A DNA stretch of 64,000 nucleotides, from positions 1,642,307 to 1,706,306 of the forward strand of contig VXAZ01003471.1 in NCBI GenBank assembly GCA_013399875.1. Direction: 5' to 3'. The translations under genes were made by a program, and so were the position numbers. Origin of the DNA: Gymnorhina tibicen (taxonomy: Eukaryota > Chordata > Aves > Passeriformes > Artamidae). Positions within the stretch are counted from its first letter, which is position 1; every line of letters begins with the position of its first letter. Shown piece after piece: positions 60,001 to 64,000 of this stretch. The notes below the pieces were generated by a model that saw only the letters and a list, made by a program, of their open reading frames with translations, made no database searches and was not told the origin of the DNA.

Positions 60001-63000
60001 TGGTGCAAAGCCTGAGGAAAAGGACTTAGCCCACAATTCCTAGTCTGTTTACCAGACTAAGACCAGACTGTTGGAAGCGTTACCCCAGCGTTCCAAACCC
60101 CCCACCCCCCCGCCCCGCACATGGCCGGGGGAAACGCGGTGTCACAGAGCCCTCTGCAGGCAGCGGCCACCGCCCGCACCACCTCACATCCCCAGTCCGT
60201 CCCGCTGCCCCGCATCACCTCCCATCCCCATCACCGACCATCCCTCATCCATGCCCGCTGCCCCGCATCAGCGCCCATCCCCATCGCCGACCATCCCTCA
60301 TCCCATCCCGCTGCCCTGCATCACCGCCCATCCCCATCACCGACCATCCCTCATCCATGCCCGCTGCCCCGCATCACCTCCCATCCCCATCACCGTCCGT
60401 CTCTCATCCCATCCCGCTGCCCTGCATCACTGCCCATCCCCATCACCAACCATCCCTCATCCATCCCCGCTGCCCTGCATCACCGCCCATCCCCATCACA
60501 GCTACGCGTCCTGCCCTACCACCCCAAAACAAGTTGCCTACATACTCGCCCCTTTATTAAGCATGGCCCCTTCCAGAAGGGCCCAGAAAGGCCTGTAGGC
60601 CAAGGCCAGGTGGGAAAGTACTCATCACAGGATGGCAGAAAACCTGTGCCAACAGCATCTGTGAAGTTAGGGTGCCCTGGAGATCCCACTTTGAAAATGT
60701 GTGGGTTTATGATGCCAGGTGACACAAGGGAAGGGAACTCAGTGGACTAGATAGGTCTCCTCAGCTTGCATGCCACAAAAATACCACAGATTTGGCCACA
60801 CCAAGGATGCTTTAGACAATTTGGCCTCATGAAACTCCATAAATGTGAAACTCTCTGTCAGTGACAGTAATGAGGAACAAAACCTAAAGTCTTCCCCTGC
60901 TTCACAGAATGGATGAGGTTGGAAGGGATCAGCTGGTCCAATCTCCCTGCTTAAGCAGGGTCATCCTACAGCACACAGCACAGGATGGTGTCCACACAGT
61001 TCTTGGATATCTCCAGTAAGGGAGACTCCACAACCTGGCAGCCTCCCTGGCCAATCTGTTCCAGTGCTCAGTCACTCATACAGTAAAGTTATTCCTCATA
61101 TTCAGGTGGCATTTCCTGCACATCACTTTCTGCTCATTGCCTCTTGTCCAAACCCTCCACCTTCAGAGAAACACCACCTGCAGCACCTGGCACAAAGGGA
61201 ACAGGAAAACCATCTGACCTCTCACACCCTCCAGAGGAATCCAAAAGCACCGTCATTCACTTTTCAACAACACAAAATGCATCTTCCTACAATGTCAGTG
61301 TATAAAATACAGAAACACATGGCCTGTGCACATGGTGCTGTCTGAAGCAATACCTAGCTCAGCTCAAACTCCAGCTGGTATCCAGGGACTGCTGTAATCT
61401 GCACTAGTTTTAAGTTGGTTTGTGTGCCAAAACATGTAATTTATCTACCTCCTTGATCTTTCTGCAGTTTTCGATGCTGTATGAATAGGTGAAGGGAAAA
61501 TAATTAAATGGAGAACTTTCTCCAATGAATCTCCACAGCTTTTTTAGTAATTTACCATCATCATTTCCACTTACCACTCTGGAAAACATCTGACCTCTAC
61601 CTTTTATGCTTTTATTCTTTATACTTCAATCATGTTTACATGTACCATCAATCCATACTAGAATTTCTGCCTTGTTCTCCAACAACTTTGTTACAGCCAA
61701 GTGACACGCATATTCTCTGCATTACCAGTGTCATTCCACCACTCCTTTTGACTGTGGGTCCTTCTGATCTCAGCCCTCTCTGTTTCATACCTCTCCAATT
61801 TAGGTCTTCTGCCCTGATTAAGAATCCATATCCTGAACTTAATCCTTTTATTGCTGCTTGTACATGTGTTCATCTATGCCTATATACACACACACACAAG
61901 ATTCATGGATACTCATATACACATATATCTATTACATGCATACATACGAATTAAATATATGTTTGTATATTAAATATGTATGTGTATTCGTTTTCATTTT
62001 AACAGCCAAGTGAAAGCAGTTCTTTTGCGGGCCAAAATAAATAAATAATGAATTTTAAAAAATGTGTGGCCAAGATAATAGGACTTTCGGAGAGCTGTTA
62101 CTCAGGCAGCACATACCTAAACAGGATTCAGCACACACAATAGAATTAGCAATTTGTGTGATTCCTAATGGTTCTCTAAGGTAAGCCCTGAGGAAAGAAT
62201 CTGTTTTGAGAAGAGGACCACAGCACTTATATAAAGACAGAAAATGTTCTAACCGGTCCTGTAATTTTCAATCTTTGAAACATTGTTTAAACTCTAGACA
62301 AGTTTGCAAATACACCTTGAGAAAATCTTAAAAGCTCAAACCCCAGAAAGTAAGACTAGAGAAATGTAACTATTAATCAAGATTTGAAATAACCATAATA
62401 AAGTGTGGTAGTGTCTGACATGATTTTTGAATTTCTGAGGTTGTCAATAATGAGGCACTATGCCATGCATGTAAAACACTCACCTGCATCCCTTTTCAGT
62501 TCTGAAACTGTTGCCAAACAGAGGGAATGTGTCAGAGAAATTTTAGCAACAGCCTCAAAACACCACTATCACTGTCTCCATTCTTCAGTCAGTGCCTAAG
62601 GCTCTATGCCACAGTATCTTGCAAGACATATTCAAATTTCAGATTTATTTCAACAACCTGCAGAAAGCTAGTCTAAGAAAATGCTTTAAATGCAAATTTC
62701 TGCTCATCCTATGTAGATTCTAAACCACATCAACAACCTCAGTGCAAATATTAGCCACGTTTAATAGCTGGCCTGACCAGCTACAGGGACTTGAAACCTC
62801 CAGCCCTCTCAGCACAGTGGTTCCCACAAGTGTATGCTTAGTGGTTCCTTGATGGTCTACAAACTTATATTAAACAGCAGTTCATTAGAAGCCAGAGGGT
62901 AAAATTTGGTGCATTATGGCCTAAGAAAACACTGAGTGTTGACTCTGGTCTGCAAAACTGCCATGCTAGAGAACCACTGTCTGGGCTGAAAGGCACATGG

Positions 63001-64000
63001 CCAAGGTTTGTTCCCACTTCTGGCCTGAGCATCAGACATGAACCTGTATGAGGGCATTTCTCAGCTGTTCGTCTCACCTAAAATGCTGACCTGGGCCAAG
63101 TGGCCCCCCTTGGCAAGGGGCAGTTCTCTCATGTCAGCAACACCATGTAGAGAGAGAGAGCTAAAAGGCAGACAATTAAATAACTTCTTGTTGCTTGCTT
63201 GTCACAAAAACTTCACAAACTTTACATATTAGCACAGTACTCTCTTTGGAGATGAGGACTTAAAAAAATCTTTGGCATATTGATTTCCAGATTTAATTTT
63301 GCTCACAGGGGCTAGAAATCTATTAAACCTTCCCACTCTCCCTTCTGCTCTGTCCACTTTCCAAGTCTGTTTTGGCATATTCCTACCACATAAACTAACC
63401 ACCAAATACCAAGAGACTGAAAGAGATACATGTCATTTTCTATTTTCCCCAAAACCTATGTCAAGCACCAGACGAGACATTTAAAAATCTACAGACCTGG
63501 AAAACAACCTATGGACTGCTGTTAATGTAAGTCAAATAGCTACCCTCAATGCTTTTCACCCATCAGTTAACATCTGTAATAAAAAGCTTAAACACTTTCG
63601 GTATAATGTACTGACACAAAAGACTTTGCTTCTTGCAAATCTTTAAACAAGAGTTTTTAATCTTCAAATAATTTAATCCTCAGAAATGTTTTAGCTGTTT
63701 CTAAGGCCAGCTCCTTAAAATCATTTTTTCCCCTTCATTTCTGTATTTATCAATCAAAAAAATTCTAAAGGCTGTTTTATGAATAGGATAAAGGTAGAGC
63801 TCAGATCATGGTTTAGAAGGGATTTCCAAACCCTATTTCATATAGGTATTATGAAATACATTGATAATAAACATTACACAATTTTTCCTGGAGGGAGCTG
63901 GCTTCGTAGCAACACTCAAAGACAGTTCTAATCAGTCTTTCACAGTTGAGGGGGACAAAGAAACTTTTCAAAGGAAGAAGAATTTTTTTTTTAACACCTC
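18725..64000 (-). CDS. JAZF1: JAZF1 (juxtaposed with another zinc finger 1), exons 3-5 and 3' UTR
   Basis: Three coding exons on the minus strand, 49203-49399, 27503-27672 and 20892-21068, join in phase. They encode residues 63-243 by alignment with the recalled human protein, ending in IIRKMQQ. Seen: a Ser/Thr/Pro-rich segment, an acidic stretch, a CX4CX12HX4H zinc finger spanning the exon 4/5 junction, and a second Cys/His-rich finger. Family knowledge: JAZF1 (TIP27) is a nuclear cofactor that represses NR2C2/TR4, is found with the NuA4/TIP60 acetyltransferase complex, lies in a type 2 diabetes association locus, and is fused to SUZ12 in endometrial stromal tumours. Exons 1-2 (N-terminal finger) lie beyond 64000. 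The gene converges on TAX1BP1. Confidence 0.97.
18746..18751 (-). terminator. JAZF1: Poly(A) signal AATAAA for JAZF1
   Basis: TTTATT on the plus strand reads AATAAA on the minus strand. Cleavage would fall near 18720-18730, giving a UTR of about 2.2 kb, close to the human UTR length as I recall. Other minus-strand AATAAA copies occur further upstream in the UTR (for example near 19927) and could give shorter forms. Confidence 0.6.
20892..21068 (-). CDS. JAZF1: JAZF1 exon 5 (terminal coding exon)
   Basis: 177 nt: 58 codons plus TAA, starting phase 0 after a CCCTCACAG acceptor. Encodes NVNGIKYHAKNGHRTQIRVR, then KPFKCRCGKSYKTAQGLRHH, ending IIRKMQQ. It supplies the two His ligands of the finger begun in exon 4 and the whole second finger. 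As far as I recall it is identical to human. The minus-strand frame starting at 21061 in another phase is a shadow. Confidence 0.98.
   Translation of the reverse strand, partial: NVNGIKYHAKNGHRTQIRVRKPFKCRCGKSYKTAQGLRHHTINFHPPVSAEIIRKMQQ
25450..25610. repeat. Purine-rich low-complexity stretch
   Basis: The plus strand is dominated by A and G (AAGGAAGATAAAGAGGAAAC and similar), with few pyrimidines. Not a clean tandem repeat. Confidence 0.6.
26859..26881 (+). other. G-quadruplex motif
   Basis: Four G-runs with loops of 1, 1 and 3 bases: GGGG, T, GGGG, C, G7, ACA, GGG. It lies in JAZF1 intron 4, on the strand that is the template for JAZF1 transcription. Confidence 0.85.
27503..27672 (-). CDS. 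JAZF1: JAZF1 exon 4
   Basis: 170 nt: two bases complete Gly129, then 56 codons ending phase 0 at donor GTAAGT. The acceptor is TTTTCTAG. Encodes SEYDEEEVDYEESDSDESW (acidic), then a Ser-rich segment, and FACPVPGCKKRYK, the Cys half of the first C-terminal zinc finger. One difference from recalled human: Asp for Glu in NGGDEKPF. Confidence 0.98.
30460..31020. promoter_or_regulatory. Intronic CpG-rich block (possible orphan CpG island)
   Basis: By eye I count about 23 CpG in 30460-30735 and about 12 in 30868-31020, in surroundings nearly free of CpG. The two parts flank an oligo(dT)/oligo(dA) stretch at about 30762-30865. A TATAAA occurs at about 30546 on the plus strand. No coding exon is evident. 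A promoter or other unmethylated element is an inference. Confidence 0.5.
31070..31129. repeat. 30-bp tandem duplication
   Basis: Two adjacent exact copies of a unit that starts CTGAATAGC, continues with a run of A, and ends CCTCCCCCAAA. Confidence 0.95.
31271..31287. repeat. (CT)n microsatellite
   Basis: About eight CT units in JAZF1 intron 3. Confidence 0.85.
37974..38036. repeat. TA/TG-rich degenerate microsatellite
   Basis: Interrupted ATAT, TATG and ACAC runs. Low complexity. Confidence 0.85.
39750..39754. repeat. 5' target-site duplication of the LTR (CCTTA)
   Basis: CCTTA immediately precedes the LTR start TGTATT. The same five bases follow its end at 40366-40370. Confidence 0.85.
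39755..40365 (+). mobile_element. Solo LTR of an endogenous retrovirus (ERVL-type, avian)
   Basis: It begins TGT and ends ACA (TGTATTGGGTGTGGC ... CCCACAACA) and is flanked by an exact 5-bp duplication, CCTTA. Inside, in order: a GGGATATTCC-type block and ATATGACATCAGCTCAG, a TATATA near 40035, the CTGAAGCCCTGCTTCCCAGG block, AATAAA at 40237-40242, and a C/T-rich tail. This order matches avian, especially songbird, ERVL-type LTRs as I remember them. No gag, pol or env frames are present, so it is a solo LTR from LTR-LTR recombination. It lies in JAZF1 intron 3, opposite to JAZF1 transcription. Two Ns interrupt it. Confidence 0.9.
39955..40165 (+). repeat. Two local duplications, each centred on a single N
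   Basis: GACATCAGCTCAGATATATA occurs both before the N at 39991 and again after it (ending about 40040). CTGCTTCCCAGGAAGCGTCC occurs before the N at 40107 and again just after it. Both duplications lie in the solo LTR. Confidence 0.9.
40366..40370. repeat. 3' target-site duplication of the LTR (CCTTA)
   Basis: Exact copy of the five bases at 39750-39754. Confidence 0.85.
44914..45036. repeat. 41-bp T-rich minisatellite, three exact copies
   Basis: The unit is G, 14 T, CTC, then 23 T. G occurs at 44914, 44955, 44996 and 45037; CTC at 44929, 44970 and 45011. The spacing is exactly 41 throughout. A T-rich run (44887-44913) precedes it and GTTGTTGTTG follows. Poly-Phe and poly-Lys frames here are artefacts of composition. 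Confidence 0.97.
49203..49399 (-). CDS. JAZF1: JAZF1 exon 3
   Basis: 197 nt: one base completes Arg63 (AG then A), 65 codons follow, and one base begins Gly129. The acceptor is TTGTTCTAG and the donor GTAAGC. Encodes FMTDAARREQESLKKKIQPK, then a Ser/Thr/Pro-rich run including TPPRHSSGSLTPPVTPP. The end of this exon is the common JAZF1 breakpoint in the human JAZF1-SUZ12 fusion as I recall. It differs from recalled human by Thr for Ser in LSSTVSRG. The longer open frame extends past the acceptor into intron on one side and past the donor on the other; those parts are not coding. Confidence 0.97.
49779..49799. promoter_or_regulatory. Palindrome carrying everted nuclear-receptor half-sites
   Basis: TGACCTTCA, then ATC, then TGAAGGTCA: perfect 9-bp arms. 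Each arm holds one AGGTCA half-site in everted orientation. Function is inference. Confidence 0.4.
60201..60501. repeat. 53-bp GC-rich minisatellite, about 5.7 copies
   Basis: Units start at 60201, 60254, 60307, 60360, 60413 and 60466, each beginning CCCGCTGCCC. The period is exactly 53 and the last unit is partial. Copies differ by a few substitutions: C or T in CTGCCCYGCATCA, and CCATG or CCCAT at the unit end. A degenerate partial unit may precede 60201. Because 53 is not a multiple of 3, all plus-strand frames read similar Pro/His/Ser peptides, which explains the long open frames at 60071-60750. Confidence 0.97.
60903..61180 (-). mobile_element. CR1 LINE fragment, antisense orientation
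   Basis: On the plus strand it reads as the reverse complement of CR1: CACAGAATGG, GAGGTTGGAAGGGATC, CTGCTTAAGCAGGGTCATCC, GGAGACTCCACAACCTGGCA, CTGTTCCAGTGCTCAGTCAC, then TTCTGCTCATTGCCTCTTGT. It is diverged and 5'-truncated. The far edge is approximate. Confidence 0.88.
61875..61985. repeat. TA/CA/TG-rich low-complexity tract
   Basis: ACACACACACAC followed by interrupted TATA, CATA and TATG runs. Confidence 0.85.
62815..62979. mobile_element. hAT-like (Charlie-type) MITE, 165 bp
   Basis: It begins CAGTGGTTCCCA and ends AGAGAACCACTG, an inverted terminal repeat starting CAGTGGTTC as in hAT-Charlie elements. The 8-bp flanks TCTCAGCA and TCTGGGCT match at five positions, as expected for an old 8-bp target duplication. 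No transposase frame. Assignment is from the termini only. Confidence 0.5.

Larger units (their letters stand above)
49400..64000 (-). other. JAZF1: JAZF1 intron 2 (part)
   Basis: No sequence resembling exon 2 (the segment before YINR) was found by eye on the minus strand up to 64000, so the intron is at least 14.6 kb. It contains a 9-bp-arm palindrome (49779-49799), a 53-bp minisatellite (60201-60501), a CR1 fragment (60903-61180), a TA/CA-rich tract (61875-61985) and a hAT-like MITE (62815-62979). The rest is unannotated AT-rich intron. Confidence 0.85.

Noticed and set aside
60071..60750. Long open frames of 175 and 209 codons, Pro/His/Ser-rich
   Set aside because: They are produced by the 53-bp minisatellite, which reads openly in all plus-strand frames and lacks start context or a domain.
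63505..63535. Minus-strand TACATTAACAG resembling the end of JAZF1 exon 2 (YINR)
   Set aside because: The preceding codons do not match the VALS residues and no GT donor follows, so it is a chance match.
1..64000. tRNA, snRNA, snoRNA, CRISPR array or bacterial operon signals
   Set aside because: None seen by eye. No convincing tRNA B-box, no regularly spaced repeats with unique spacers, and the sequence is clearly intron-rich vertebrate DNA.

Overview
This is vertebrate nuclear DNA, most likely from a bird. It holds the tail-to-tail neighbours TAX1BP1 (+ strand, 3' part) and JAZF1 (- strand, last three coding exons), which are also adjacent on human 7p15. The avian call rests on CR1 LINE 3' ends (about 3440-3638 and 60903-61180) and a solo LTR (39755-40365) that resembles songbird ERVL-type LTRs as I remember them. 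A passerine is plausible but not proven. There are no bacterial-type genes, operons or CRISPR arrays. Nearly all listed open frames are chance frames in introns.

Layout. 1-17244: ten exons of TAX1BP1 give 433 codons of one continuous frame, from the central coiled coil to the paired C-terminal ubiquitin-binding zinc fingers and the stop at 17244. Every junction is phase-consistent. One donor is non-canonical (GC at 10606). A 51-nt in-frame candidate cassette exon lies in the next intron. 17245 to about 18190: TAX1BP1 3' UTR. About 18725-20891: JAZF1 3' UTR. 20892-21068, 27503-27672 and 49203-49399 are JAZF1 coding exons 5, 4 and 3. Together they cover residues 63-243 of a protein predicted to be the same length as the human one (243 aa). 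49400-64000 lies inside JAZF1 intron 2; exons 1 and 2 are beyond the window.

The two genes do not form a pathway. TAX1BP1 is a cytoplasmic ubiquitin-binding autophagy receptor and A20 adaptor. JAZF1 is a nuclear zinc-finger cofactor linked to NR2C2/TR4 and the NuA4/TIP60 complex. Their relation here is positional: convergent 3' ends about 0.5 kb apart, or nearly abutting if a distal TAX1BP1 poly(A) site is used.

The most unusual signals are non-coding: a perfect 44-bp inverted repeat beside the candidate cassette exon, three exact copies of a 41-bp nearly all-T unit, a 53-bp GC-rich minisatellite, a solo LTR with an exact 5-bp target-site duplication whose interior carries two single-N joins flanked by duplicated sequence, an intronic CpG-rich block, and a strong G-quadruplex motif. 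I saw no convincing new protein-coding system.
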